Numbered from the stretch's first letter, positions 38,021 to 49,274 are shown. The stretch: DNA of 57,500 nt from Metabacillus sp. KUDC1714 (GCF_014217835.1 NZ_CP055263.1:1995001-2052500), one strand, 5' to 3'. The notes: a model not told the origin generated them from the letters alone. Numbers and translations are program-made.

Positions 38021-40492
38021 ATGGAAAAAGTGGAAAGAAGGTTAATGGAGCCGATTTCGGATTTGGGCATGGCAAAAACCCATCAAGTGGTCAATCGATT
38101 CTTTCATCGATTTTCTTCTAAACTACAGGTCTTCCTCTTACATAAAGGACTTGTGTATGTTTTGATTGGGTTTTTATTAGGACGAGCTATTATTTTATCG
38201 GAGGTATTGCCATTCGCATTACCGTTCTTCGGAGCAGTCTTACTCATGAAAAAGGATAAAGCACTTTTAGCAGGTCTATCGTTAATTGCTGGTGGATCTA
38301 CAGTTTCCTTAGAGGTTTCCTTAATAATTGTGATGTCAATAATAGGCTTTCTTGTAATCAAGAGACTATCGGTATATGTGTTTAAAGATCAATTGAAAAT
38401 TCTTCCTTTTATTATCTTTGGGACTGTGGCAATAACAAGGATTGTCTATTCCTTTGCGATGAAATCCTCATTGACATTATATGATTATATGATGGCAGGA
38501 GTTGAATCTGGTTTATCATTTATATTAACGTTAATTTTTCTTCAAAGTATTCCACTCATATCAGCTCGAAAGTACAAGCAATCACTAAAGGTTGAAGAAA
38601 TTATTTGCATCATGATTTTACTAGCATCCGTAATGACAGGTCTTGTTGGGGTTTCTTATCAAAATCTCCAGGCGGAGCATATATTTTCTCGATATATTGT
38701 TCTCTTGTTTGCATTCATAGGAGGCTCAAGTATAGGGAGTACAGTAGGGGTCGTTACTGGACTGATTTTGAGCTTAGCTAATGTAGGAAATTTATATCAT
38801 ATGAGTCTACTGGCTTTCTCAGGTTTATTAGGTGGCCTTTTGCGTGAAGGACAAAAGATAGGAACGGCTATTGGGCTGCTAATTGGCTCAGTACTGATCT
38901 CATTATATGGACAAGGCTCAGCGGACTTAATGACTACTTTACTTGAGTCGATGATCGCTATTTTATTATTCCTGGTTACACCGAAAGCAATAACAGGGAG
39001 ACTTGCGAGACATATACCTGGTACGAATGAACATGCCCAGGAACAACAGCAATATGTTCGGAAAATACGTGATGTTACAGCTCACCGTGTTGATCAATTT
39101 TCTCAAGTTTTTCATGCATTATCTGAGAGTTTTGCGACTTTTTATGATAAAGAAGAAACGGATGATGAACAAAGGGAAACTGATTTATTTTTAAGTAGTA
39201 TAACTGAAAGTACCTGTCAGCATTGTTTTAAGAAAGAGAAGTGCTGGGTTGAGAACTTTGATAAAACCTATGATTATATGCAGACAATTATGCATGAAAC
39301 AAAACAACATACTTACCAAAACAATCTTAAAGTAAAAAAAGAATTTGCGCGTCACTGTTCAAAGGCAAATAAAGTAGAAGAGGCGATAGAGCAGGAAATT
39401 AATTATTTTCAAGCGAATCAAAAGCTTAAAAAAGAAGTTCAAGAAAGTAGACGATTGGTTGCAGAACAATTATTGGGTGTCTCTCATGTTATGGAGGATC
39501 TTTCGAAGGAAATTAAAAGAGAACGAGAAAATCACTTTGTACAGGAAGAACAAATTCTAGATGCATTACAAAACTTCGGAATTGAAATTATAAATGTAGA
39601 TATATATAGCCTAGATCAAGGTAATGTAGATATTGAAATGAGTATTCCATTCTGTAATGGTCATGGAGAATGTGAAAAAATTATTGCACCGATGTTGTCT
39701 GATATTTTAGAGGAGTCTGTTATTGTGAAAAGTGAGGAATGTGCTAATTATCCTAATGGGTTTTGTCATGTATCATTTGGATCGGCTAAAAAATTTCGAA
39801 TTGAAACTGGTGTAGCACATGCAGCAAAGGGTGGTGGCCTAGTATCTGGTGACAGCTATTCTATGATTGATTTAGGGGTGGGGAAATACGCTGTTGCGAT
39901 TAGTGACGGGATGGGGAATGGTGTAAGAGCCCATTTTGAAAGTAATGAAACAATTAAGCTTCTGCAAAAGATTTTACAATCGGGGATCGAAGAAAAAGTT
40001 GCGATTAAAACGATTAATTCGATTTTATCTCTTAGGACGACAGATGAAATTTTCTCCACACTTGATCTCGCAATTGTGGATCTTCAAGATGGAAGTAGTA
40101 AATTTTTGAAAATTGGATCCACTCCAAGCTTTGTAAAAAGGGGAGATAAAATAATTCAAATTCAGGCTAGTAATCTACCAATGGGGATTATTGATGAATT
40201 TGACGTGGATGTTGTGGGTGAAAAGCTAAAAGCGGGAGATCTTCTTATCATGATGAGTGATGGTATTTTTGAGGGACCGAAACATGTTGAGAATTATGAC
40301 TTATGGATGAAGCGGAAAATTAATGAGATTAAGACAACTGATCCTCAGGAGGTTGCAGATCTCATTATGGAAGAAGTTATCAGAACAAGATCTGGGAAAA
40401 TCGAAGACGATATGACGGTGGTTGTGTCATCTATTGAGCACAATACCCCGAAATGGGCTAGTATTCCTGTAACGAAGAAAAAAATAGGTTAA
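38021..40492 (+). CDS. spoIIE: stage II sporulation protein E, serine phosphatase
   Basis: 823 residues. Dephosphorylates SpoIIAA to release sigma-F in the forespore and takes part in polar septation with FtsZ. The N-terminal part (about 45-325) has about ten membrane segments; a central FtsZ-binding/regulatory region (about 330-590) includes a CQHCFKKEKCW cysteine pair; the C-terminal PP2C phosphatase has metal motifs SDGMGNGVRAHFES near 628 and MSDGIFEGP near 746. GGGGGAATG precedes the ATG. Confidence 0.97.
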   Translation: MEKVERRLMEPISDLGMAKTHQVVNRFFHRFSSKLQVFLLHKGLVYVLIGFLLGRAIILSEVLPFALPFFGAVLLMKKDKALLAGLSLIAGGSTVSLEVSLIIVMSIIGFLVIKRLSVYVFKDQLKILPFIIFGTVAITRIVYSFAMKSSLTLYDYMMAGVESGLSFILTLIFLQSIPLISARKYKQSLKVEEIICIMILLASVMTGLVGVSYQNLQAEHIFSRYIVLLFAFIGGSSIGSTVGVVTGLILSLANVGNLYHMSLLAFSGLLGGLLREGQKIGTAIGLLIGSVLISLYGQGSADLMTTLLESMIAILLFLVTPKAITGRLARHIPGTNEHAQEQQQYVRKIRDVTAHRVDQFSQVFHALSESFATFYDKEETDDEQRETDLFLSSITESTCQHCFKKEKCWVENFDKTYDYMQTIMHETKQHTYQNNLKVKKEFARHCSKANKVEEAIEQEINYFQANQKLKKEVQESRRLVAEQLLGVSHVMEDLSKEIKRERENHFVQEEQILDALQNFGIEIINVDIYSLDQGNVDIEMSIPFCNGHGECEKIIAPMLSDILEESVIVKSEECANYPNGFCHVSFGSAKKFRIETGVAHAAKGGGLVSGDSYSMIDLGVGKYAVAISDGMGNGVRAHFESNETIKLLQKILQSGIEEKVAIKTINSILSLRTTDEIFSTLDLAIVDLQDGSSKFLKIGSTPSFVKRGDKIIQIQASNLPMGIIDEFDVDVVGEKLKAGDLLIMMSDGIFEGPKHVENYDLWMKRKINEIKTTDPQEVADLIMEEVIRTRSGKIEDDMTVVVSSIEHNTPKWASIPVTKKKIG

Positions 40493-40618
40493 GAATAAAC
40501 TAGAGTATAAAAACCCTACCTTCTGGCGAGGATGATACTAATATGAAAATTCAAATCTTTTTAAGTCAAGTGTGAATATTGAATTTGAAAAATTAGACGT
40601 CTCTCTAGGAGGGTGTAT

Positions 40619-41356
40619 ATGGCAAAGGGTCATTTAAAGCAAATTTTATTAATTACTGACGGTTGCTCAAATCATGGGGAAGATCCAATCGCAATGGCTG
40701 CATTAGCTCAGGAACAAGGGATAACAATAAATGTAATTGGTGTCATAGAAGAGAACGTAATCGACCAAAAGGCGATACAGGAAATCGAAGGAATTGCAAT
40801 GTCAGGTGGTGGCGTTCACCAAATTGTATATGCGCATCAGTTATCTCAAACAGTACAAATGGTAACAAGAAAGGCTATGACACAAACACTTCAAGGAGTT
40901 GTGAATAAGGAGCTCCAGCAAATTCTTGGGAAGCATACATCAATGGAAGAGTTACCACCTGAAAAAAGAGGAGAGGTAATGGAGGTTGTAGATGAACTAG
41001 GGGAAACTGTGAGTTTAGAAATCCTTGTATTAGTTGATACAAGTGCAAGCATGAAACCGAAGCTTCCCACAGTAAAGGAAGCACTTCTAGACCTTTCAAT
41101 TAGCCTTAATTCAAGAATTGGAGAAAATCAATATTCAGTATCAGTATTTCCTGGGAAAAAGGATGAGGTAGAACAGGTCCTTGATTGGACTCCTAAGCTT
41201 GAATCACTATCGTCCATTTTTCCGAAGCTTTCAACAGGAGGTATTACACCTACTGGTCCAGCAATAAGAGATGCAATCCAACATTTTAAGAAGATGCGTT
41301 CCTTAAGAAATTTATTAAGAAGTGAAGAAGAATACTACGATGAATCAGGTATGTAA
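40619..41356 (+). CDS. yabS: YabS, vWA-domain protein
   Basis: 245 residues. Von Willebrand A fold: ILLITDGCSNHGEDPIAM near the start and a MIDAS-like DTSASMKPKLP near residue 140, with the later TGGITPTGPAI supplying the Thr ligand. The order of these elements suggests a circularly arranged or two-part vWA domain. Function is unknown; it is paired with the kinase gene yabT in Bacilli. ATG 40619 lies 7 nt after AGGAGGG; GTG 40613 is too close to that site. Confidence 0.88.
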   Translation: MAKGHLKQILLITDGCSNHGEDPIAMAALAQEQGITINVIGVIEENVIDQKAIQEIEGIAMSGGGVHQIVYAHQLSQTVQMVTRKAMTQTLQGVVNKELQQILGKHTSMEELPPEKRGEVMEVVDELGETVSLEILVLVDTSASMKPKLPTVKEALLDLSISLNSRIGENQYSVSVFPGKKDEVEQVLDWTPKLESLSSIFPKLSTGGITPTGPAIRDAIQHFKKMRSLRNLLRSEEEYYDESGM

Positions 41357-42365
41357 TCTTTCTTCGGGTACTGTAGTACGGGGTAAGTGGAACGGTGAGA
41401 ATTACACCGTTTTAAGGCTACTTGGAAAAGGTGCAACAGGCAACGTATACTTAGCTGATAGTAAAAATAAGAAAGTCGCTCTAAAGCTGAGTGAAAATAG
41501 TATGGCGATTACTTCAGAGGTAAATGTGCTTAAGCGTTTTTCTAAGGTCCAAGGTACTTCGCTTGGACCTTCTTTGCTTGATGTAGATGATTGGAAGGTA
41601 GATTCGCAAAAAATTCTTCCTTTTTATGTGATGGAATATGTACAAGGTAATAACTTCCTCGAATTTATTCAAGAACGAGGAATAGTGTGGGCAGATGTGT
41701 TGGTCCTTCAGTTACTATCTAATCTAGAAAAGCTTCATCAACAAGGGTGGGTTTTTGGTGACTTGAAGCCAGAAAACTTATTAATTTCAGGCCCGCCCCC
41801 AAAAATAAGATGTATCGATGTTGGTGGTACGACACAGCAAGGAAGATCAATTAAAGAGTTCACAGAGTTTTTTGACCGAGGATATTGGGGGTTAGGTACG
41901 CGGAAAGCTGAGCCGTCTTACGATCTTTTTTCAGTAGCGATGGTCCTTATAAATGCATCATTTCCTAAACGCTTTACAAAAAAGGTAGATGTGGATGGGG
42001 AATCTCAATTATTTGAACGAATTGAGCAACATCCATACTTGCTTAAACATAAGCAAGTTTTACAAAAAGCACTTTTAGGGAAATATACAAGTGCATTAGA
42101 AATGAAAACAGACTTTGTTCATCTGCTTTCTGTAGAAACTAGCAAAGTAAAACCAAGAACAAAAACTTATAAAACCCAAGTAGCTACACCTAACAAGGCA
42201 AAGAGTCAGTCACCAAAAAGCGCAAACCCTCAAGCTAACCAAACAAGAAAACAGGCAAAGCAAAAAAAAAGGAGAAAAAAAACGAGTGGTTTTCTTGAAA
42301 CAATTATTATTATTTTAGGAGTATTTATCATTTATTCATTATATGCTTATCACTATTTAATGTAG
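41340..42365 (+). CDS. yabT: YabT, Hanks-type Ser/Thr kinase with C-terminal membrane anchor
   Basis: 341 residues. In B. subtilis YabT is a DNA-activated forespore kinase that phosphorylates RecA and AbrB. Visible: glycine loop LLGKGATGNVYLA, VALKLS (Lys), FGDLKPENLLI catalytic loop (the His-Arg of HRD is replaced by Phe-Gly), and IDVGGT where DFG is usual. A Lys/Gln-rich linker (about 255-315) could bind DNA, and FLETIIIILGVFIIYSLYAY anchors it to the membrane. It lacks PASTA domains. It overlaps yabS by 17 nt with a weak ribosome binding site, so coupling is likely; GTG 41322 is an alternative start. Confidence 0.93.
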   Translation: MNQVCNLSSGTVVRGKWNGENYTVLRLLGKGATGNVYLADSKNKKVALKLSENSMAITSEVNVLKRFSKVQGTSLGPSLLDVDDWKVDSQKILPFYVMEYVQGNNFLEFIQERGIVWADVLVLQLLSNLEKLHQQGWVFGDLKPENLLISGPPPKIRCIDVGGTTQQGRSIKEFTEFFDRGYWGLGTRKAEPSYDLFSVAMVLINASFPKRFTKKVDVDGESQLFERIEQHPYLLKHKQVLQKALLGKYTSALEMKTDFVHLLSVETSKVKPRTKTYKTQVATPNKAKSQSPKSANPQANQTRKQAKQKKRRKKTSGFLETIIIILGVFIIYSLYAYHYLM

Positions 42366-42498
42366 AAATGGCTGTAAATTTGTTCAATAAATATGATGAA
42401 TATGTGAACGCATTCTTCTCCTTTGTTGTTACTTTAGAAATAATGGTAGGATAGAGAGTGAATAAAAAAGGGATTTTGTGCAAAAGAGGGAAGAAAAG

Positions 42499-43884
42499 GT
42501 GGAAAAATTTTATACCCTTATTCAAAAGCACCAATTATTTGAAAAGGATTCAACAGTTATTGTTGGTGTTTCGGGAGGACCAGATTCTTTAGCATTGCTC
42601 CATTTACTAGTTAAAATAAAGGAGAAGTGGAACCTAAAGCTAGTTGCTGCACATGTTGATCACATGTTTAGAGGTGTACAATCAGAAGAGGAAATGCTGT
42701 TTGTGCTCGATTTCTGTAGAGAACATCAAATAACATGTGAAGCAAAGCAAATTGATGTAACTGCGTACGCTACTAAGCATAATTTAAGTTCTCAAGTAGC
42801 TTCGAGAGAGTGTAGATATGATTTTTTTAAAGAGGTTTTAGATAAGTATGAGTCAAGTTCCTTAGCACTTGGTCATCACGGTGATGACCAAATCGAAACG
42901 ATCTTAATGAGGATGGTAAGAGGTAGTACAGGAAAGGCACTTGCAGGTATTCAGTTAAAACGTAAATTTCATAATGGATACATCATAAGGCCTTTGCTTG
43001 GGTATACAAAAGAACATATCCTTACGTATTGTAGGGATCAACAATTAATGCCAAGGTTTGACCCGAGTAATGAAAAGACAGTTTATACTAGAAATCGCTT
43101 TAGAAAATATGTGCTACCCTTTCTGAAAAAAGAAAACCCATTGGTACATGAAAGATTTCAGTATTTTAGTGAAACCTTATTAGAGGATGAAACGTATTTA
43201 CAGGTATTAACGAAGGAACATATGAATACAGTATTGAAAAGAAAAGAAACGTCAGCTGTCGAGATAGACATTGATAGGTTTAAAAGCCTACCTTTGCCTT
43301 TACAAAGAAGAGGGATTCAACTAATATTAAACTATCTATACGGAAATATTCCAACTTCACTATCTTCAATACATATTGAGAGTTTACTGACGTTACTCTC
43401 TCAAGATCACCCTTCAGGTTCACTTAATTACCCAGGCGGTCTAAAAGTGATTAAATCATATCAAAATTGTTTGTTTACTTTTGAACAAGATGAAGTAAAG
43501 GAATACTGTTTTGATCTTGAAATCCCTTCCGTTATCATACTTCCAAATGGGTATAAAATAACGTGTGAATTAATAAAGAATGATTCTATTGAGTCTATAG
43601 GAAATAAATCATTCCTTTTAAATCCCAAAACGTTAGTTGGACCGCTTATTGTTCGAACAAGAGAACAGGGAGATAAAATCAAATTGAAGGGCATGAACGG
43701 TCGGAAAAAGGTAAAAGATATATTTATTGATGAGAAAGTACCATTACAAAGCCGATATTCATGGCCGATAGTAGAAGATGGAGATGGGAACATCCTTTGG
43801 TTACCAGGCTTAAAAAAATCAATTTTTGAAGCTGAAAATGGAAGCGTGGATGAATACGTAGTATTACATTATAAGGAGCTATGA
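42499..43884 (+). CDS. tilS: tRNA(Ile)-lysidine synthetase
   Basis: 461 residues from GTG 42499 (AAGAGGG 9 nt upstream); GTG 42478 is a weaker alternative. Converts C34 of tRNA-Ile(CAU) to lysidine. PP-loop VGVSGGPDSLALL, HVDHMFRG, LGHHGDDQIETILMR and YTRNRFRK in the N-terminal domain; the C-terminal domain has TREQGDKIKLKGMNGRKKVKD. It is followed by hpt after 21 nt without terminator, the conserved tilS-hpt-ftsH order. Confidence 0.95.
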   Translation: MEKFYTLIQKHQLFEKDSTVIVGVSGGPDSLALLHLLVKIKEKWNLKLVAAHVDHMFRGVQSEEEMLFVLDFCREHQITCEAKQIDVTAYATKHNLSSQVASRECRYDFFKEVLDKYESSSLALGHHGDDQIETILMRMVRGSTGKALAGIQLKRKFHNGYIIRPLLGYTKEHILTYCRDQQLMPRFDPSNEKTVYTRNRFRKYVLPFLKKENPLVHERFQYFSETLLEDETYLQVLTKEHMNTVLKRKETSAVEIDIDRFKSLPLPLQRRGIQLILNYLYGNIPTSLSSIHIESLLTLLSQDHPSGSLNYPGGLKVIKSYQNCLFTFEQDEVKEYCFDLEIPSVIILPNGYKITCELIKNDSIESIGNKSFLLNPKTLVGPLIVRTREQGDKIKLKGMNGRKKVKDIFIDEKVPLQSRYSWPIVEDGDGNILWLPGLKKSIFEAENGSVDEYVVLHYKEL

Positions 43885-43905
43885 TCTTCTAGGGGGCACA
43901 CTTTT

Positions 43906-44442
43906 ATGAGACAAGATATTGAAGAAATTTTAGTAACTGAAGAACAAATTCAAGCTAAGGTGAAGGAGTTAGGAAAGGCCCTAACTGAAGAGTATAATGA
44001 TCGCTTTCCACTTGCTATAGGTGTACTAAAGGGCGCAATGCCTTTTATGGGTGATCTTTTAAAGAATATTGATACATATTTGGAAATGGACTTTATGGAT
44101 GTTTCAAGCTATGGCACATCCACGGTATCATCCGGAGAAGTAAAGATCATTAAGGATTTAGATACTTCTGTTGAAGGAAGAGATATCTTAATTATTGAAG
44201 ATATTATTGATAGTGGTTTAACTTTAAGCTATTTAGTTAAGTTGTTTCGCTATCGCAAAGCAAAATCAATTAAAATTGTGACTTTGCTTGATAAACCAAC
44301 TGGTAGAAAAGCGGATATTGAGGCTGATTATGTAGGGTTTGCTGTTCCAGACGCATTTGTTGTTGGCTATGGACTTGATTATATTGAGAAATATCGAAAT
44401 CTTCCTTATATCGGAGTTTTAAAGCCTGAAATTTATCAATAA
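43906..44442 (+). CDS. hpt: hypoxanthine-guanine phosphoribosyltransferase
   Basis: 178 residues. Purine salvage from PRPP. PRPP loop [15 protein letters not shown] near 98-112; [11 protein letters not shown] and DFMDVSSYG before it; [16 protein letters not shown] with the base-contact residues near the C-terminus. GGGGG precedes the ATG. In Bacillus the HprT-TilS pair has been reported to influence ftsH; that is not deducible here. Confidence 0.96.
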   Translation: MRQDIEEILVTEEQIQAKVKELGKALTEEYNDRFPLAIGVLKGAMPFMGDLLKNIDTYLEMDFMDVSSYGTSTVSSGEVKIIKDLDTSVEGRDILIIEDIIDSGLTLSYLVKLFRYRKAKSIKIVTLLDKPTGRKADIEADYVGFAVPDAFVVGYGLDYIEKYRNLPYIGVLKPEIYQ

Positions 44443-44480
44443 TATCAATTAATTGAAACACAGGTTCATTGTAGTCTAAA

Positions 44481-44508
44481 TTGTTGTGTTACCATGATTT
44501 TCTATGAT
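44481..44508 (+). promoter_or_regulatory. possible sigma-A promoter of ftsH
   Basis: TTGTTG (44481-44486), 16-bp spacer, TATGAT (44503-44508). A modest match about 40 nt upstream of ftsH. Confidence 0.45.
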
Positions 44509-44550
44509 ACTATTTAATATAGTCGTGTCTACTGTGGGAGGAGGTAAGGA

Positions 44551-46491
44551 ATGAATCGGATCTTCCGTAATACCATATTTTATTTATTAATATTTCTAGT
44601 CATTATTGGGGTTGTAAGCTTCTTTACTGGTGCTAATCCTAAAACGGAACAAATAACGTATAATACTTTCATTTCTGACTTAAATAATGGGAATGTAACA
44701 GAGATGACGGTACAGCCGGTTCGTGGTGTATTTGAAGTTAGAGGTAAAATGAAGGGCTATGACGAAGACGAAACCTTTTTAACATATATACCAACAGAAC
44801 AAGGGCTAGATCGAGTTGACAAAGCAGCTGAGGCAAATAACGTCAAAGAACTTGATGTTGCTCCTGCTGAGGAAACAAGTGGATGGGTTACTTTTTTCAC
44901 ATCCATTATCCCATTCATTATTATCTTTATTTTATTCTTCTTCTTGCTTAATCAAGCTCAAGGCGGCGGTAGTCGTGTAATGAATTTTGGTAAAAGTAAA
45001 GCTAAGTTATACAGCGAAGAAAAGAAGAAGGTTAGGTTTAAAGATGTAGCTGGTGCAGATGAAGAAAAGCAAGAGCTTGTTGAGGTAGTCGAATTCTTAA
45101 AAGATCCTCGTAAATTTGCAGAGTTAGGTGCAAGAATTCCAAAGGGTGTCCTTTTAGTTGGACCTCCAGGTACTGGTAAAACCTTACTTGCAAGAGCTGT
45201 TGCCGGTGAAGCAGGAGTGCCATTCTTCTCAATCAGTGGGTCTGATTTCGTTGAAATGTTTGTCGGTGTCGGTGCATCCCGTGTTCGTGATTTATTTGAG
45301 AATGCGAAAAAGAATGCCCCATGTATCATTTTCATTGATGAAATTGATGCCGTTGGACGTCAACGTGGTGCAGGATTAGGTGGAGGTCACGATGAGCGTG
45401 AACAAACACTAAATCAGTTACTTGTTGAAATGGATGGTTTTGGTGCAAACGAAGGTATTATCATTGTTGCAGCAACTAATAGACCAGATATTCTTGACCC
45501 AGCATTATTACGTCCTGGACGTTTTGACCGTCAAATTACTGTTGACCGACCAGATGTTACAGGCCGTGAAGCTGTCCTAAAAGTACATTCTCGTAATAAA
45601 CCACTTGATGAATCTGTCGATTTAAAGGCAATTGCTGCTCGTACTCCAGGTTTCTCAGGTGCTGATTTAGAAAATCTTTTAAATGAAGCAGCTCTAGTTG
45701 CTGCCAGACGAGATAAAAAGAAAATTGATAATACAGACCTTGATGAAGCAACAGACCGCGTTATTGCAGGTCCAGCTAAAAAGAGCCGTGTTATTTCTAA
45801 GAAAGAGCGAAATATCGTTGCTTATCATGAAGCAGGACATACCATTATTGGGGTCGTGCTTGATGAAGCTGACATGGTACATAAAGTTACAATTGTTCCT
45901 CGTGGTCAAGCTGGTGGATATGCTGTCATGCTCCCAAAAGAAGATCGATACTTTATGACAAAACCAGAGCTTTTAGATAAAATTACTGGTTTGCTTGGTG
46001 GTCGTGTTGCAGAAGAAATTGTCTTCGGAGAAGTTAGTACTGGGGCACATAATGACTTCCAAAGAGCAACAGGTATAGCAAGGAAAATGGTTACTGAATA
46101 CGGTATGAGTGAAAAGCTTGGTCCGTTGCAATTCGGTCAAGCACAAGGAGGTCAAGTATTTTTAGGACGTGACCTTCATAATGAGCAAAACTATAGTGAT
46201 GCAATTGCTCATGAAATTGATATGGAAATTCAACGCTTTATTAAAGAAAGTTATGAGCGTGCTCGCCAAATTTTAACTGAAAATCGTGAAAAGTTAGAGT
46301 TGGTGGCACAAACATTATTAGAAATTGAAACCCTTGATGCAGCTCAAATAGCAAGTCTTGTTGAGCATGGGAAGCTTCCTGATCGTCCGGTAATCGTGAA
46401 CGATAGTGAAAATAAGGATGCAAAATCTGATGATGTTAAAGTAAATATTCAAACAAAAAAAGATGAAGATAATCCTTCTGAAAAATCATAA
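44551..46491 (+). CDS. ftsH: ATP-dependent membrane zinc protease FtsH
   Basis: 646 residues. Hexameric AAA+ protease for membrane-protein quality control and for degrading regulators such as Spo0E. Two membrane segments (about 8-25 and 112-133) flank the external domain. AAA module: Walker [14 protein letters not shown] near 204, Walker [28 protein letters not shown]. Zinc site HEAGH near 426, with a later Asp in AHNDFQRAT. The Lys/Asp/Ser-rich tail is disordered. GGGAGGAGG precedes the ATG. Confidence 0.97.
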   Translation: MNRIFRNTIFYLLIFLVIIGVVSFFTGANPKTEQITYNTFISDLNNGNVTEMTVQPVRGVFEVRGKMKGYDEDETFLTYIPTEQGLDRVDKAAEANNVKELDVAPAEETSGWVTFFTSIIPFIIIFILFFFLLNQAQGGGSRVMNFGKSKAKLYSEEKKKVRFKDVAGADEEKQELVEVVEFLKDPRKFAELGARIPKGVLLVGPPGTGKTLLARAVAGEAGVPFFSISGSDFVEMFVGVGASRVRDLFENAKKNAPCIIFIDEIDAVGRQRGAGLGGGHDEREQTLNQLLVEMDGFGANEGIIIVAATNRPDILDPALLRPGRFDRQITVDRPDVTGREAVLKVHSRNKPLDESVDLKAIAARTPGFSGADLENLLNEAALVAARRDKKKIDNTDLDEATDRVIAGPAKKSRVISKKERNIVAYHEAGHTIIGVVLDEADMVHKVTIVPRGQAGGYAVMLPKEDRYFMTKPELLDKITGLLGGRVAEEIVFGEVSTGAHNDFQRATGIARKMVTEYGMSEKLGPLQFGQAQGGQVFLGRDLHNEQNYSDAIAHEIDMEIQRFIKESYERARQILTENREKLELVAQTLLEIETLDAAQIASLVEHGKLPDRPVIVNDSENKDAKSDDVKVNIQTKKDEDNPSEKS

Positions 46492-46500
46492 TAAAGATGA

Positions 46501-46541
46501 AAGATCGATGGCAAACTAATATGTCATCGGTCTTTTTTTTG
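46501..46541 (+). terminator. terminator after ftsH
   Basis: AAAGATCGATGGCA / TGTCATCGGTCTTT stem (G-U pairs) then a T run. Confidence 0.85.
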
Positions 46542-46600
46542 ATAAAATGAAAAGGAATATGTAAACTAGTAAAAAGAAATATTATAAAGTGGTGATACTA

Positions 46601-47395
46601 ATGATTCTTGTATTGGATGTAGGAAATACTAATACTGTATTAGGGGTATATGATCAGGATGTTTTAAAGCATCATTGGAGAATAGAAACAAGCCGTAATA
46701 AAACGGAAGATGAGTTTGGTATGGTAATAAAGGGGTTATTTGAACACGAAGGTCTTCCCTTTAAACAAATAGAAGGGATTATCATTTCTTCTGTTGTACC
46801 GCCAATTATGTTTGCGCTTGAAAGAATGTGCATGAAGTACTTTGATGTTAAACCATTAGTTGTAGGTCCGGGAATAAAGACAGGCTTGAATATTAAATAC
46901 GAAAATCCTCGTGAAGTTGGAGCCGATCGTATCGTGAATGCTGTTGCTGGTATACAAGATTATGGCAGTCCACTAATTATTGTTGATTTTGGTACAGCTA
47001 CTACATATTGTTACATCAATGAACATAAGCAATATATGGGTGGGGCGATTGCGCCTGGTATTAATATCTCTACTGAAGCCCTCTATTCTAGAGCTGCCAA
47101 ACTACCAAGAATAGAAATTACGAGACCGAATAACATTATTGGTAAGAATACTGTGAGTGCGATGCAAGCTGGAATTTTATATGGATATGTTGGACAAGTA
47201 GAGGGAATTGTTAAAAGAATTAAAGATCAATCAAAGGAAGTGCCAAAAGTTATTGCAACAGGTGGTCTTGCATCATTAATCGCGAGGGAATCAGATTGTA
47301 TTGATATTGTTGACCCATTTTTAACACTAAGAGGTTTACAGTTAATTTATGAACGAAACACATTAAAGGAATTGGGAACAGAGCACAGTTTATAA
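46601..47395 (+). CDS. coaX: type III pantothenate kinase
   Basis: 264 residues. First step of CoA synthesis, ASKHA fold. [16 protein letters not shown] (phosphate 1 motif), [23 protein letters not shown] (phosphate 2) and [11 protein letters not shown] are typical for CoaX. ATG 46601 follows AAGTGGTGAT; an in-frame start 12 nt earlier lies in that site. Confidence 0.95.
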   Translation: MILVLDVGNTNTVLGVYDQDVLKHHWRIETSRNKTEDEFGMVIKGLFEHEGLPFKQIEGIIISSVVPPIMFALERMCMKYFDVKPLVVGPGIKTGLNIKYENPREVGADRIVNAVAGIQDYGSPLIIVDFGTATTYCYINEHKQYMGGAIAPGINISTEALYSRAAKLPRIEITRPNNIIGKNTVSAMQAGILYGYVGQVEGIVKRIKDQSKEVPKVIATGGLASLIARESDCIDIVDPFLTLRGLQLIYERNTLKELGTEHSL

Positions 47396-47492
47396 AATTT
47401 GGCTCTGCTTAGTACTACTGTTATGAGTAGAAATTAAGTGGTATATACTTGAATTTTTATATTGAAACGTTACTCGAAGGGAGTCTAACACC

Positions 47493-48368
47493 ATGGATTA
47501 TTTAATAAAGGCATTAGCATATAATGGCCAAGTAAGAGCTTATGCAGCAAAGACAACTGAGACAATCTCTGAGGCTCAAAAAAGACATCAAACATGGCCA
47601 ACTGCATCTGCGGCCTTAGGACGAGCTATGACGGCTGGAGTCATGATGGGTTCTATGTTAAAAGGAAACGCTAAGCTTACCATAAAAGTTGAGGGCGGCG
47701 GGCCAATTGGGGCAATTTTAGTAGATAGTAACTCTAAAGGAGAAGTACGTGGATATGTAACGAATCCTCAAACCCATTTTGAGTTAAATAATAAAGGAAA
47801 GCTTGACGTTGCCAGAGCTGTAGGTACAGAGGGAAATTTAACAATTGTAAAGGACCTTGGATTAAAGGACCATTTCTCTGGGCAAGTACCAATTGTATCA
47901 GGAGAGCTTGGTGAGGATTTCACTTATTATTTGGTTACATCTGAACAAATTCCATCATCAGTTGGTGTTGGAGTCCTAGTAAATCCTGATAATACGATAT
48001 TAGCCTCTGGTGGATTTATCATTCAGCTACTTCCTGGGACAGATGATGAAACAATTACAAAAATAGAAGAAAGACTTATCAAAATTGATCCTATTTCGAA
48101 GTTGATCCAACGAGGGCTAACTCCAGAGGAAATTTTAGAAGAGGTTCTTGGACAAGGAAACGTTAAAATTTTAGAAAAACAACCAGTAAAATTTCAATGT
48201 CAATGTTCTAAGGAACGTATTGAGAATGCCGTTGTAAGTTTAGGTGAGGAAGAAATTCAATCTATGATTGATGAAGAAGGGCAAGCTGAGGCTCAATGTC
48301 ATTTTTGCAATGAGGTCTATTTGCTAACTAGAGAGGATCTAGAGGAACTAAAGAAAGAAGCGAAATAA
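47493..48368 (+). CDS. hslO: redox-regulated chaperone Hsp33
   Basis: 291 residues. Holdase chaperone activated by oxidation. Substrate-binding N-terminal domain (about 1-230) and a C-terminal zinc switch CQCSKERI near 237 and CHFCNEVY near 269 (CxC...CxxC). GAAGGGAG precedes the ATG. It follows coaX by about 100 nt without a clear terminator and is followed by yacD, as in B. subtilis. Confidence 0.96.
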   Translation: MDYLIKALAYNGQVRAYAAKTTETISEAQKRHQTWPTASAALGRAMTAGVMMGSMLKGNAKLTIKVEGGGPIGAILVDSNSKGEVRGYVTNPQTHFELNNKGKLDVARAVGTEGNLTIVKDLGLKDHFSGQVPIVSGELGEDFTYYLVTSEQIPSSVGVGVLVNPDNTILASGGFIIQLLPGTDDETITKIEERLIKIDPISKLIQRGLTPEEILEEVLGQGNVKILEKQPVKFQCQCSKERIENAVVSLGEEEIQSMIDEEGQAEAQCHFCNEVYLLTREDLEELKKEAK

Positions 48369-48398
48369 ACGTCTGTTGAATTACTAGGAGTGGAGAAA

Positions 48399-49274
48399 TT
48401 GAGTGGAAAAACGTTATGGAGTGTTATCTTTTGTTTGGTTATTATAAATTGCTTTACAGTTGGCTATTTTCTTTCAAAAGAGCGAAATGTTATTCCTGTT
48501 TCGAGTAATGACCAAACAAGTGAAACAATTGCTACTATTGGGGAAACCTCCATTACTAGAGAACAATGGATGGCTGAACTTGAGTCTCGTTTTGGGAAGG
48601 AAACGTTAAAGGAATTAATTAATATTAGAGTAGTGGAAGAGTTGGCAGAAAAATATAAAATTACTGTTTCTGATGAGGTAATTGAACGAGAGCTAGCTGT
48701 TTATAAATCAATGTATAATTCGTTAGATGAAGGCACTTGGAGAGATCAGATACGGTATAGTATCTTGTTAGAAGAGATCCTTACTAGAGATGTAACAATT
48801 CCTGAAAAAGAAATGAAGGCTTTTTATGAAAAGAATAAAGATTTATATAATATAGATGTATCCTATCATTTATCACATATAATCGTCGAAACAGAAAATG
48901 AAGCAGACTTAATCGTAGAGGAGCTTAAAGGTGGTTCTAGCTTTGAAGCGTTAGCCCTAGAAAAATCACTAGATGAATTTACGGCTAATTCAGGTGGTGA
49001 TATTGGATTTGTTTCGAAAGATAATGAGTTTATTTCTAATGAGTATCTCGAGATAGCGCCTAAGTTAAGTGAAGGAGAGTGGAGTGATCCATTCAAAGTC
49101 GAAACAGGTTATGCAGTAATTTTACTTCACGAAAGGCTTGAAGGGAAATCCTACAGCTATGAGGATGTAAAGGAACAAATCCGGAGACAAATTGCTTTAG
49201 AGCAGATGGATGGTTCTGTGACAGTTGAACCATTGTGGGAAGAAATGAATGTTACTTGGTTTTATGGAAAGTAA
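48399..49274 (+). CDS. yacD: PrsA-like parvulin peptidyl-prolyl isomerase (YacD)
   Basis: 291 residues. An N-terminal membrane segment (about 6-24) anchors an extracytoplasmic protein. SurA/PrsA-type helical N-domain (about 45-150, ATIGETSITREQW) precedes a parvulin domain (about 155-250: YHLSHIIVETENEADLIV, SGGDIGFVSKDNEF, VETGYAVILLHER). Unlike PrsA, no lipobox Cys is evident at the end of the signal. The TTG at 48399 is chosen because AGGAGTGGAG lies just upstream; GTG 48390 overlaps it. Confidence 0.87.
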   Translation: MSGKTLWSVIFCLVIINCFTVGYFLSKERNVIPVSSNDQTSETIATIGETSITREQWMAELESRFGKETLKELINIRVVEELAEKYKITVSDEVIERELAVYKSMYNSLDEGTWRDQIRYSILLEEILTRDVTIPEKEMKAFYEKNKDLYNIDVSYHLSHIIVETENEADLIVEELKGGSSFEALALEKSLDEFTANSGGDIGFVSKDNEFISNEYLEIAPKLSEGEWSDPFKVETGYAVILLHERLEGKSYSYEDVKEQIRRQIALEQMDGSVTVEPLWEEMNVTWFYGK

